From positions 1 to 64,000 of the forward strand of contig CAQRDK010000001.1 in NCBI GenBank assembly GCA_948868795.1: a stretch of DNA of 64,000 nucleotides, given 5' to 3'. The DNA is from an uncultured Candidatus Saccharibacteria bacterium (lineage in GTDB: Bacteria; Patescibacteriota; Saccharimonadia; Saccharimonadales; Saccharimonadaceae). Position 1 is the stretch's first letter. Every line of letters begins with the position of its first letter. The notes below the pieces were generated by a model. That model saw only the letters and a program-made list of their open reading frames with translations, did not search any database and had not been told where the DNA came from. Position numbers and translations under genes: made by a program. This document shows positions 6,842 to 15,109 of this stretch, one piece after another.

Positions 6842-7821
6842 AAAATAAGTTCTTTGCGTTTCTGCTGTCAATGGTGCTCTGTTTGAGCGCGATGATGCCG
6901 GTGGTGTATGCGGCTGAGAATGATTCCGCAAATGGCTCCGAGACTGCTGAGTCGATGACCGAGGTTGAGACTTCGAGCGAAAACAACCCCGACTTACCCA
7001 AAGTTTATGACGGCGCGGCAATTGGCAGCAATTCTCGTCGGCAGTATACCGAGGAAACTCGGCCGGCAGATGCCTCTCCGCTCAATTCCGTGGTCGATAA
7101 TCCTGACTACGGCAACGAGTTTAACTTTCTGACAATCACGAATGCGACGACCGGCGAGGCTTGGCGCGCAGGGACGATGGAACTGGTGGCCGGAGATCAA
7201 TATCTGGTCGAGGTTTACTGTCGTCACGACGGCACAGATAGCTATCGCTGCCTACAGTACGGTAGTGTCATGCTGAATATTGACATGCCGTATGAGTTGG
7301 GCGCCGGAGAAATTCAGAATTTCGGAGCGCGCATTGTGACTGGCACGAGTATCAATATCTATGCGTCGATCCGTGTCGTTGCGCGTGAAGGCGTTTCGAT
7401 ACAGTATGTCGACGGAACGGCGAAAAGTACCGGATCTAATGGAGAGACGGTGGTTGACTACGAGGAGCTTTTTGGCGCGGGTGCTGATATGCTGCGGAAC
7501 TCTCGTCGTTTGACTGTGGGCGAGTATCGTTTAGTGTCGTTCGTGATCCAGGTAGTGGCGGACGATTCTGTGCCGGCGGTTGATCAGAGTTTGGACTATA
7601 TGTCGCTGCTAAGCGCGCCGGGAACGGGGTTTGAGGTCCCAGTGATTGATAATGGCAATGCTACTGATGGGGCGGTTGAGAGCGCTGAATCGACTGATGA
7701 GGCTGAGACGGAGCAGAGCGATAACTCCGTCTTAGTGCTGGTGGTTGCGGTGATTGCGTCCTTGGCGATCGGTTGCTGTGTCGGAGTTGCTGTGACGGCT
7801 AAGAAACGGAGAGGTTCTTGA
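6838..7821 (+). CDS. Secreted surface protein with C-terminal membrane anchor
   Basis: 327 residues. A Sec signal peptide (about 1-25, Lys start, hydrophobic core, cleavage after VYA-A), an acidic Ser/Glu linker, a folded domain (about 85-265) rich in beta strands with one Cys pair (about 128 and 137), a second acidic linker, then a membrane helix (about 296-318) and KKRRGS. This is a typical cell-surface anchor topology. There is no LPxTG-type motif. No family recognised. The start is translationally coupled to the upstream leader, and the twin terminator at 7838-7899 closes the unit. TGA is its stop codon. Confidence 0.75.
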   Translation: MKNKFFAFLLSMVLCLSAMMPVVYAAENDSANGSETAESMTEVETSSENNPDLPKVYDGAAIGSNSRRQYTEETRPADASPLNSVVDNPDYGNEFNFLTITNATTGEAWRAGTMELVAGDQYLVEVYCRHDGTDSYRCLQYGSVMLNIDMPYELGAGEIQNFGARIVTGTSINIYASIRVVAREGVSIQYVDGTAKSTGSNGETVVDYEELFGAGADMLRNSRRLTVGEYRLVSFVIQVVADDSVPAVDQSLDYMSLLSAPGTGFEVPVIDNGNATDGAVESAESTDEAETEQSDNSVLVLVVAVIASLAIGCCVGVAVTAKKRRGS

Positions 7822-7837
7822 TTATCTGGCTGGCAAA

Positions 7838-7899
7838 GGGCGCCCCTCGGGGCGCCCTGCGTGCGTTAAAAGCCCTGCGCGTGGTTTGCGCAGGGCTTT
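7838..7899. terminator. Twin hairpin terminators
   Basis: First hairpin GGGCGCCCC/GGGGCGCCC (7838-7857), second AAAGCCCTGCGC/GCGCAGGGCTTT (7869-7899). They separate the converging 6838 and 7967 genes. Confidence 0.8.
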
Positions 7900-7966
7900 G
7901 GCTACTCCGGAGGGGGATGGGTTTCTTGTTGTGCGGGGATTTTGAGCCGCGACTTATAGCGGAGAC

Positions 7967-8602
7967 TTAGTCGAGGAGGGCTTTGACCATTGCGACCATG
8001 TCTGGCGCATCGGTGTCGTCGTTGACCTTATCGAGGAGCGGAATGCGCTTTAAGCCGTGCGCGCGGACGAGCCGAGCGGTCTCTTCGACGGCCTCTTTCA
8101 GGCTGCCAAAAACCGAATGTGCGGCGCCGAATTGGGTCTCCCAGCTCCAATAGAACAGCTGTTCAAGCATCAAGTTGTAATGCTTGTCCAGGAAGGAGTC
8201 GGGATGAACGTCGGCGTCGGCATACTTTTCCTCGAAAGTCGTCAGAGGGTCAGCCCAGAGGACGAGGAGCCCGCCGGAGAGGGCGCAGGTGACAGCTTCG
8301 ACGAGCGTGCCGGCGTCCGGCTCGCGACCGCCGAAGGGTGTGACGTCAGCGAACGTGATGTCGCAGTGCGCAGCGAGGTAGAGATCCTTGCGGAGACAAA
8401 CACGGGCTTGTTTTTCTTCCGGCCAGGCGACTAAATCGGTGTTCGTCGGCGTGATGACCTTGAATTCGGGGACGTCGGCGATTACGGCGTTCAGGGCGCG
8501 GACGCGGGCTTCAGATTCGTCCCAAGTTTCTCGGTGTCCATTCGAGAGGGTGCGCGGGAAAAGCCCGGGGCCTGCGGAGTAGCAGTTATAGTTTTTTGAC
8601 AA
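7967..8602 (-). CDS. Nucleoside 2-deoxyribosyltransferase family protein
   Basis: About 211 residues. The N-terminus (YSAGPGLFPRT) and the central block DVTPF.G.EPDAGTLVEA are hallmarks of the nucleoside 2-deoxyribosyltransferase superfamily. The Glu in TLVEA aligns with the catalytic nucleophile, and the Asp/Thr-Pro-Phe loop binds the sugar. The family swaps bases on deoxynucleosides (purine/pyrimidine salvage) or acts as a hydrolase. The C-terminal half is longer than in the minimal enzyme. A TTG start at 8602 is preferred (AAGGTGG 8 bases upstream); GTG at 8614 is the alternative. The promoter -10 TATAAT is at 8627-8632, giving a short leader. Confidence 0.75.
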   Translation of the reverse strand: MSKNYNCYSAGPGLFPRTLSNGHRETWDESEARVRALNAVIADVPEFKVITPTNTDLVAWPEEKQARVCLRKDLYLAAHCDITFADVTPFGGREPDAGTLVEAVTCALSGGLLVLWADPLTTFEEKYADADVHPDSFLDKHYNLMLEQLFYWSWETQFGAAHSVFGSLKEAVEETARLVRAHGLKRIPLLDKVNDDTDAPDMVAMVKALLD

Positions 8603-8655
8603 TGTACTCACCACCTTTCTGGGATGATTATAGCATAGTTTGTGGGATTTCTTGG

Positions 8656-10374
8656 TTAGATAAGGTCGGAGTTGAGATAGTAGTAATACTCGAGGAGTTC
8701 GTGGGAGTAGTTTTTGATGACAGGGAGATGGGAGGCGTCGCCGGTTTTGGTGAGTTTGGACTTGGTTGGTTGGGCGGTGACGCGGTTTGTGGCTTCGGCG
8801 GGCAGGTCTTGATTGTGGCGGCTGGGGACGATGAGCATGCGGGTAATACCGATTTGCTCGACGAAGGCGGGGTTGTGGCTGACCATGATGATTGTGCCGG
8901 GGTAATCTTTGAGGTTTTCGCCGATGATTTTCTGGGTGTCGGGGTCGAAGTGGTTGGTCGGCTCGTCGAGGATGATGAGGTTGGCGCGCTGGAGGAGGAT
9001 TTTGCAGAGGGCGACGCGGGCTTTTTCGCCGGGGGAGAGGACGCTGACTTTTTTGTCGACGTCGTCGCCGTAGAAGAGGAAGTTTGAAAGGGCGGAGCGG
9101 AGTTCGGTGTCGGTGAAGTCGTAGCTCGCGACGTTTTCGAGGATGGTGCGGCGCTCGTCGAGGATTTCGAGTTCCTGGGCGTAATAGGCGATGGTCGTGT
9201 GTTTGCTGAAGATGACGGAGCCGGCGAGGGGATGGAGCTGGCCGACAATGAGTTTTAGGAGGGTGGATTTGCCGACGCCGTTTTCGCCGACGATGAGGAA
9301 CTTTTCGCCGCGGTCGAGGGAGAAGGAGAGGCGGTCATAGAGGAGCGGGCCTCCACCGTAGGCGAAAGTGAGGTTTTGAACTTCGAGCGGAGTGCGGCCA
9401 GAGAGTTTCGCGGGGGCGATGTTGAGGGCGACTTTGGCGTATTCTCGTTCCCTGGTCTCGAGGGCTTCGAGCTTCTTCGCGAGGACTTTTTCGCGTTGGT
9501 GGCCCATGCCGATTAGGGCGGTGTTGCTGCGCTTCGCGGCGCGGGCGCGGGCGACGAATTCGGAGAGGCGTTTGATCTCACGTTCTTGCTCGGTGATGCG
9601 GGCGTCTTCGGCGGCTTTTTCGGCGGCGTATTCACGACGGAAATCGCTGTAGTTCCCTTTGTAGACTTTCATTTTATGGGTGGTTTTGTTGACGAAGAGG
9701 GTTTTATTCGTGACGGCGTCGAGGAATTCGATGTCGTGGGAGATGACGAGGACGGTGCCGGGGTAGTGGCGGAGGAAGTTCATGACGAAGGATTTGGTCT
9801 CGACGTCGAGGTGGTTGGTCGGCTCGTCGAGCAAGAGAAGGCCGGCGTTCTCGAAGAGGACGCGAGCGAAGGCGACTTTGGACTTCTGGCCACCAGAAAG
9901 TTCGCGCATTTTGCGATCGGAGAGCTCGCCGAGGTTCATTTTGTCGAGGATTTTGAGGAGTTCGTAGTCGAAATTGGCGAGGTCGTAGCTATCGATGAGA
10001 TCTTGGAGCTTGGTGATGCGGTCGAGGATTTTTTCGCTGTCGGGGTATTTGGCGAGTTTTTCGTATTCTTGGTTCAGCTCGGCCTGGAGGTCGTCGACCG
10101 GGCGGCCGGAGGCGACGTAGTCCCAGACGGTGATGTCGGCGTGTTCGGGCGGGATGGTGATTTCTTGGGGGAGGTAGCCGAGGCGAAGGTTGTTGCCGAA
10201 ATCGATTTCGCCGTCATCGAGCTGCTGCTGGCCGAGGATGATGCGGAAAAGAGTGGTTTTGCCGGCGCCGTTGACGCCGATGACGCCGACTTTGTCGCCG
10301 GCTTCGAAATGAAAATTACAGTCATCGTAGATGACTTTGGTGCCGTAAGCGAGATGAAGATGGGAGGCTTTCAT
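8656..10374 (-). CDS. ABC-F family ATPase
   Basis: 572 residues with two fused ABC domains and no membrane helices, the ABC-F pattern. Domain 1: Walker A GVNGAGKT (about 33-40), signature LSGGQ, Walker B LLLLDEP. The linker helix region (about 240-310) is charged and coiled, as in the P-site interaction motif. Domain 2: GENGVGKST, degenerate signature LSPGE, LIILDEP. These proteins act on the ribosomal E site as translation factors or resistance proteins; which subtype cannot be told. Two promoters are visible: TTGACA-17-TACAAT (10432-10460) with a leader of about 50 bases lacking a Shine-Dalgarno site, and a TATACT (10382-10387) only 7 bases before ATG. Confidence 0.92.
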   Translation of the reverse strand: MKASHLHLAYGTKVIYDDCNFHFEAGDKVGVIGVNGAGKTTLFRIILGQQQLDDGEIDFGNNLRLGYLPQEITIPPEHADITVWDYVASGRPVDDLQAELNQEYEKLAKYPDSEKILDRITKLQDLIDSYDLANFDYELLKILDKMNLGELSDRKMRELSGGQKSKVAFARVLFENAGLLLLDEPTNHLDVETKSFVMNFLRHYPGTVLVISHDIEFLDAVTNKTLFVNKTTHKMKVYKGNYSDFRREYAAEKAAEDARITEQEREIKRLSEFVARARAAKRSNTALIGMGHQREKVLAKKLEALETREREYAKVALNIAPAKLSGRTPLEVQNLTFAYGGGPLLYDRLSFSLDRGEKFLIVGENGVGKSTLLKLIVGQLHPLAGSVIFSKHTTIAYYAQELEILDERRTILENVASYDFTDTELRSALSNFLFYGDDVDKKVSVLSPGEKARVALCKILLQRANLIILDEPTNHFDPDTQKIIGENLKDYPGTIIMVSHNPAFVEQIGITRMLIVPSRHNQDLPAEATNRVTAQPTKSKLTKTGDASHLPVIKNYSHELLEYYYYLNSDLI

Positions 10375-10431
10375 GGTTTATAGTATAGCATTTTTTGTTT
10401 TGAGACACAAAATATGAGGGTTATTATTACC

Positions 10432-10460
10432 ATTGTAGCACAGAATGGTAAAATTGTCAA
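10432..10460 (-). promoter_or_regulatory. Distal promoter of the ABC-F gene
   Basis: Read leftward: TTGACA (10455-10460), 17 bp, TACAAT (10432-10437) with TGTGC extension. It lies between the HlyIII stop and the ABC-F start. Confidence 0.75.
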
Positions 10461-10463
10461 TAG

Positions 10464-11102
10464 TTAAAGCAAACAGAGGTAGATGGAGAGCCATTGGAGG
10501 ACGGTGCCGGCGATGCAGAAGAAGTGGAAGACGCTGTGGACGTAGCGGTGTTTGGCGCCGACGCCGTACAGAATGGCGCCGAGAGTGTAGGCGAGACCGC
10601 CGAGGAGGAGTAGGAGGATGCCGGCAAAGCCCATGCGCTCGTAGAGGGGTTTGATGCCGATGAGAATGCTCCAGCCGTTCAGGAGGTGGCAGATGACTTC
10701 GGCGATTTGGAAGCGGTCGGTGTTGACGGCGGAGAGGGTGATGCCGACGATAGTGACGAGGGTAACGAAGGCGAAGAGCCACCAGCCGAGAGCGCCGCCG
10801 ACGCCGAGGAGAGCGATAGGGGTGTAGGTGCCGAGGACGAGGAGAAAGACGTTGCAATGATCAATGACGCGGAGGACTTTTTTGCCGGTGAGGCGGCGGG
10901 AGAGGGCGTGGTAGACGCAAGAGATGGCGTAGAGGATGATCATGGTCGTGCCGAAGATGGAGACGGTGACGTATTCGAGGGCGGTGTCAGCTTTGACAAT
11001 CATAAGGACGGTCGCGACGATGGCAAAAATGGCGGCGAGGCCGTGGCTGATGGAGTTCCAAAGCTCTTCGGCGAGGGTATATTTCGGGATACGGATAGAC
11101 AT
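10464..11102 (-). CDS. Hemolysin III / PAQR family membrane protein
   Basis: 212 residues, seven hydrophobic helices. PAQR/HlyIII motifs are visible: E.WNSISHG near the start, S..YHA..RR between helices 2 and 3, DHCNVFLLVLGTYTP, and HSVFHFF near the end. The Ser and His residues form the zinc-binding core of this hydrolase-like fold. Bacterial members are linked to lipid homeostasis; the hemolysin name is historical. The gene is probably leaderless: TATAAT (11109-11114) ends 6 bases before ATG. It shares a bidirectional-looking hairpin with the 11161 gene. Confidence 0.9.
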   Translation of the reverse strand: MSIRIPKYTLAEELWNSISHGLAAIFAIVATVLMIVKADTALEYVTVSIFGTTMIILYAISCVYHALSRRLTGKKVLRVIDHCNVFLLVLGTYTPIALLGVGGALGWWLFAFVTLVTIVGITLSAVNTDRFQIAEVICHLLNGWSILIGIKPLYERMGFAGILLLLLGGLAYTLGAILYGVGAKHRYVHSVFHFFCIAGTVLQWLSIYLCLL

Positions 11103-11116
11103 AAAGATATTATAAC

Positions 11117-11143
11117 AAAAAGTCCTCCTTATGGAGGACTTTT
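11117..11143. terminator. Terminator after the 11161-13629 gene
   Basis: AAAAGTCCTCC/GGAGGACTTTT, 4-base loop. It works in both directions. It lies just upstream of the HlyIII promoter. Confidence 0.8.
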
Positions 11144-11160
11144 CTAGAACCGCTGGAGGG

Positions 11161-13629
11161 TTATTTCTTGCGGGAAGTTTTGGCAGCGGACTTCATTGAT
11201 TTGGCGGAAGTGGCGGATTTGGCAGCGGATTTCGAAGTGGAAGACATGGCACGGGAAGCCTTCGAGGTAGCTTTCGTTGTGCTCATAGCTTTGGCGGTCT
11301 TGGCAGCGGATTTGGCGGATTTGGCAGTTTTTGCGGAGGACTTCATGGATTTGGACATGGATTTGCTGGCGGTAGCGGTCGCAGGAGCGGCGGTGAAGTT
11401 AAGGTAGCGGCGGAGGGAGAAGTAGGTCGCAAAGGAACCGGCGAAGATGAGGAGGACGGCGAGGACCATGCCTTGAGACAGTATGACGCTGGCAAAATAT
11501 TGCTCGAAGATCGGGGCGACGAGGTCATTGACGATGCCGGTGTTCGGGACGTAGACGACTTCACCTAACGGTGGGGTGTAATCAAGAGGATCGTCGATGA
11601 TGTCGGAGCCAGGGAGATTCGGTTCGACTGGGATGGTTGGGCCAGGGACGACTGGGATTTCTGGAGTCGGTTCCTCGTTCTTCTTGTAGCGGACAATGTA
11701 TTCTTTGTCTTCGTTGCCGACGGTGTCTTTGATGACGTCGTAGTCAGGGGTGTGGTCGTCGATTTCTGGGGAGATGACTTCAAACTCGTCACCTTCGTAG
11801 AAATCTTGCTTGTAATCTTCGGCGGCTTTCGTGCCATCTTCGTAGATGTAGTGGATAGTGATGGTGTGGGTTTCGGGATCTGGTTCGACAGGAACTTCAG
11901 GGGTTTTGGAGTACTTGACGATGTAGGTCAGATCGTCGTCGCCCATGGTGCCGCTGACTTTGATGATGTCGGCGGTGAAGCCATCAATGATTGGGGACGG
12001 AACTTCAAATTCGTCGCCAGGTTTGAAGTCGCCGGTGTATGGCTCGTGGGCCTGGGATTCGTCGTCGGCGTAGATGTAGCTGATGTTGACTTTATGGGTG
12101 GTAGGTTTCTCAGCGCCGGTATAGGTGACGGTGTCGTAGTCGTAGGTGAAACCGGTGGTGCCGTTCATGCTGGTATAGTAGCTGACGAGGCTGGTCATGG
12201 TGCCGGAATTTTCGGAAGTTTCACCGAAGTAGCGGAAGTAGATAGTGTCGCCGGCTTGACCATAAGGGGCCATACGAATTGGCGTGACGAGGTTGAAACC
12301 TTCAGCGGTGTTGGCGGGAGGGGTGATTTCGAGCGGTTTCCAGGAATCGGGGTCTTCAGGGGTGAGAGTGTATTCGAGAGTAGAACTGTCGAGTGGGAGG
12401 TAGCCTTCTTGGGTGTTATCCTCGGTCTTTTCGTTGATGTAGGCAGCGAGACGTTCGAGGTCGAGAGCGTTTTCAGGGTCGCGGTTAGTGACGCTGGTGT
12501 TGAACTGGACGATGTTGCTGGTGCTGTTTTCGACTTTACCGACGACTTTGGCCTTGACGTCAGAATCGGCGGAAATTGGCCAGTTCATGTTCGTAATGGT
12601 GATGCGAGTGTTGGACTCGGAAGTGCTGCGCTCGGCGTAGAAGAAGTCGAGGTTGACGACGTCGCCGGTTTTCAGGCCAAGGTTGTAAGTGGTGGTTTTT
12701 GGAGAGCGGGGGCAGGCGTTTTCGACTTGATTATTATACATGTCGTAGCCGAGATTGCGGGGATCCATGACGTTCTGGACGCGGCAAGAAGGATCGGCAA
12801 CGTTGTTAACGGTGGAAATGACATTGCCGTTTGCGTCAATGCGGAAGCTACCTTCGGTGTCCATGTGGAGACCGCCAAGATCGAGGACAAGCTGGCCGTT
12901 CAAGAAGACCCAAACATCGTCGTCGCCGCTAAACCAGAATTGTTCGCTGCCGTCGGCGGAGATTTTCATTGGAATCCGCATGTGGGCGGTGAAATGGAAG
13001 TTGTGGCCAGTCGTGGTGGCTTCGTCGTCTTTTGAAAAATCGACATCGTCTAGCGGGAAAGTTCCCTTGCTACCGTACTCGTAAGTGTTGTTGCCGGTGC
13101 GGTGGAAGGTGATTTCGCGTTCGATTTGCTTGGAAAGTTGTTTGCCGTTCGCGTCGTAAGTTTCGTGGAACCAACGGTAGAAATTGTCGGTTTTTTGGAC
13201 TGGGTCGTGGCCGGTAACGTTGGCGGTAAAGACGTCATGAGCATAGTTCCAAGAATCGGTGCTGTTTGTGTAGGTCGGGACAGGGAGTCCATCGGAGCCG
13301 AGAGTCGGCTTCACGATGCCGGTGATAATTCCCTTCGCGTAGAGACGACATTGAGACCATTCGAACTGGCGTTCGGGGTCGGTACAATCGTCCTGACGTT
13401 GATCCCAATAGGTGATTGGAATGGTGATAGATTCTGGGTTGCCGAGGGAGGCAACGTTCCAGACGGCCGGAACGCCGTTTTCGTTAGCGATGTTTTCTAG
13501 GGACATCGCGCGCACAAGCGACGAAACTCCAATAATAGCGAGCACAAGGAAAGATGCACAAGCCATAATGCGAGCAACGGAACAAATGCGATGTTTCATC
13601 ATTTTCTCTTTATATTTTTTAGTTGGCAT
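11161..13629 (-). CDS. Large cell-surface adhesin-like protein: fibro-slime domain, MucBP-like repeats, VPNTG sorting motif
   Basis: 822 residues. A signal peptide or anchor helix lies at about 18-38. Residues about 55-345 match the fibro-slime/PA14-like layout: DP.RQFEWSQCRLYAKG, FHFTAHM, FWFSGDDDVWVFLNGQL and DLGG.H. Two MucBP-like repeats follow (about 515-580 and 590-660, each with HYIYEDGT or SYIYADDE and YIV.Y.K). A Pro-rich linker leads to VPNTG (about 694-698), a membrane helix (about 720-742), RR, and then a 76-residue Lys/Ala/Ser tail. VPNTG-helix-Arg is a sortase signal, but the long basic tail is unusual. The start at 13629 has AGGT upstream; M10 or M11 are alternatives. Confidence 0.82.
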   Translation of the reverse strand: MPTKKYKEKMMKHRICSVARIMACASFLVLAIIGVSSLVRAMSLENIANENGVPAVWNVASLGNPESITIPITYWDQRQDDCTDPERQFEWSQCRLYAKGIITGIVKPTLGSDGLPVPTYTNSTDSWNYAHDVFTANVTGHDPVQKTDNFYRWFHETYDANGKQLSKQIEREITFHRTGNNTYEYGSKGTFPLDDVDFSKDDEATTTGHNFHFTAHMRIPMKISADGSEQFWFSGDDDVWVFLNGQLVLDLGGLHMDTEGSFRIDANGNVISTVNNVADPSCRVQNVMDPRNLGYDMYNNQVENACPRSPKTTTYNLGLKTGDVVNLDFFYAERSTSESNTRITITNMNWPISADSDVKAKVVGKVENSTSNIVQFNTSVTNRDPENALDLERLAAYINEKTEDNTQEGYLPLDSSTLEYTLTPEDPDSWKPLEITPPANTAEGFNLVTPIRMAPYGQAGDTIYFRYFGETSENSGTMTSLVSYYTSMNGTTGFTYDYDTVTYTGAEKPTTHKVNISYIYADDESQAHEPYTGDFKPGDEFEVPSPIIDGFTADIIKVSGTMGDDDLTYIVKYSKTPEVPVEPDPETHTITIHYIYEDGTKAAEDYKQDFYEGDEFEVISPEIDDHTPDYDVIKDTVGNEDKEYIVRYKKNEEPTPEIPVVPGPTIPVEPNLPGSDIIDDPLDYTPPLGEVVYVPNTGIVNDLVAPIFEQYFASVILSQGMVLAVLLIFAGSFATYFSLRRYLNFTAAPATATASKSMSKSMKSSAKTAKSAKSAAKTAKAMSTTKATSKASRAMSSTSKSAAKSATSAKSMKSAAKTSRKK

Positions 13630-13738
13630 TTGAGTTACCTTATATTAATAATATACTTATGTCTATTATAGGGCGAGTGCGGGAAATGGTCAAGGTTAAA
13701 AGTGGGTGGGGATTTGCATAGGTTTTGATTATTTGTGG

Positions 13739-13838
13739 TATAATTATACGTAGCAAGGAGGTGGTGAATTATGAGCTGACGGTCCGCGTCGCCGTTCCCG
13801 TTTCCTAGCAAATATTACAAATTAGGAGGTGTGTAACT
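13739..13838 (+). promoter_or_regulatory. Promoter and leader with a two-codon mini-ORF before the methyltransferase
   Basis: -10 TATAAT at 13739-13744 with TGTGG extension. About 12 bases into the leader lies AAGGAGG, 9 bases, then ATG-AGC-TGA, a start followed by one sense codon and a stop. A second AGGAGG precedes the true TTG start. A stalling or coupling role is possible; the mini-ORF may be chance. Confidence 0.4.
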
Positions 13839-14915
13839 TTGGATAAGTTACAGACAAAACTGCAGGAAGTTCTGCAGAGAGACCCGATCGAGCGTTCGAT
13901 GTTGATGCGGACGCCGATGCGCGACCCGATGTGGGATGCGCAGATGTTTGTGGGGCTGACCATGTCCCAGGACAAGCAGACCCCGCCGGACCTGATTCCC
14001 TACGTGCGCCACGAGATCGAGGCCACCTGTGCGGCGGATGCCGGCGACGACGAGCGGCAGTTCGAGGCTTATATGAAGGGCCTGGACGAGATTTGGCCGG
14101 CGTTGGAAGCCAAGATGAAGGCGAGCTACGGCCTGGCCGAGTATATGCGGACTCTGGCTTGTCATTCCCTGTTCCTCTCCCGTTACTATGCTGAGCTGTA
14201 TCACCCGATGTCGATGGACGCCCCCTACGGCTTTGCCCGGCGGATCGACGGCAAGTATATGCAGATTCCGCAGAGCGATGTGTCCTATCTGTTGTGCGCC
14301 CGCGAGCCCATTTTTGGTTCGACGCGGGTGCGGACGGCGGCACACCAGCTGGTGCAGGAAGAACTGGGCGAGGGCATCCTGAATGTGTCCCTGGGCGCAG
14401 CGATGCTGCCGGAGCAGATTCGGTTTGGCTGGCAGGAGCGCGGCATCAAGCAGCATGTCATCGCCTATGACAACGCGCCGGGCGTCCTGGAGTGCGTGCA
14501 GCAGGTTTATGCGGAGAAGCCGCTCAGCGAGTACGGCATTGATTACCGCGTGGACAACTTCTGGAACGCCTTCAAGGATCCGGATCTGATCGGCAAGGCC
14601 GATTTGGTTGGCATGGAGGGCGGCCTGTCCTACTACCGCGACCGGTCGGACGACCTGTTTGAAGGCATTGCTGGGCTTTTGCGGTCGGGCGGCCATTTCT
14701 GCGGCGAGGTGGAACTAAAGAATATCTACACCATCCGCTGCGGCGTTCTGGGCTGGAAGATGGAGCAGGAGATGCAGTTCGACGACGACGCCAAGTCGGC
14801 CATCAAGCGGATGGAGGAAGTGGCGGCGAAGGCTGGCCTGAAGATGGTGGAGGCGATCTCCGACACCAGAAGTATCCAGCCGGCGATGGTCTGGTTCCAC
14901 CTCCAGAAACCCTAA
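13839..14915 (+). CDS. Class I SAM-dependent methyltransferase-like protein
   Basis: 358 residues, TTG start with AGGAGG 9 bases upstream. Residues about 180-300 follow the Rossmann methyltransferase order: motif I ILNVSLGAAMLP, an acidic end of strand 2 (IAYDNAP), a DNFWNAF loop, motif IV ADLVGMEGGLSYY, and a late GGHFCGEVEL strand. The first 170 residues are helical with no known domain. The substrate cannot be told. Its base composition is visibly G+C richer, with more ctg/ggc codons than its neighbours, which may mark transfer. It is a single-gene unit with twin terminators. Confidence 0.6.
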   Translation: MDKLQTKLQEVLQRDPIERSMLMRTPMRDPMWDAQMFVGLTMSQDKQTPPDLIPYVRHEIEATCAADAGDDERQFEAYMKGLDEIWPALEAKMKASYGLAEYMRTLACHSLFLSRYYAELYHPMSMDAPYGFARRIDGKYMQIPQSDVSYLLCAREPIFGSTRVRTAAHQLVQEELGEGILNVSLGAAMLPEQIRFGWQERGIKQHVIAYDNAPGVLECVQQVYAEKPLSEYGIDYRVDNFWNAFKDPDLIGKADLVGMEGGLSYYRDRSDDLFEGIAGLLRSGGHFCGEVELKNIYTIRCGVLGWKMEQEMQFDDDAKSAIKRMEEVAAKAGLKMVEAISDTRSIQPAMVWFHLQKP

Positions 14916-14926
14916 AGTACCTTTAT

Positions 14927-14985
14927 GGGGGCGGTCAGGCGAAAGCTTGACTGCCCCCGGTAGAACCCCGCTAGCTAGCGGGGTT
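14927..14985 (+). terminator. Twin terminators after the methyltransferase
   Basis: GGGGGCGGTCA/TGACTGCCCCC (14927-14958) and the self-complementary AACCCCGCTAG/CTAGCGGGGTT (14964-14985) followed by TTT. Confidence 0.75.
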
Positions 14986-15044
14986 TCAACTTTTTTGGGG
15001 TTGTGTTAAGATTTTGTTTTCTGTGATTAGTTTTGAGATTTGAC

Positions 15045-15074
15045 TTGACCAGTTTGAAGCGCTCATGCTATACT
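15045..15074 (+). promoter_or_regulatory. Promoter of the 15110-16456 gene
   Basis: TTGACC (15045-15050), 18 bp, TATACT (15069-15074) with ATGC extension. Confidence 0.65.
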
Positions 15075-15109
15075 TAAACTAGTTAAGTACAGCAAACTAA
15101 GGAGGTCAA

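Noticed and set aside
9586..10383. 265-codon rightward frame opposite the ABC-F gene
   Set aside because: Low-complexity Asp/Glu/Val product, antisense to a certain ABC-F protein.
11752..13035. 427-codon rightward frame opposite the fibro-slime protein
   Set aside because: Antisense shadow with Val/Asp/Gly bias; the leftward protein has signal peptide, domains and sorting motif.
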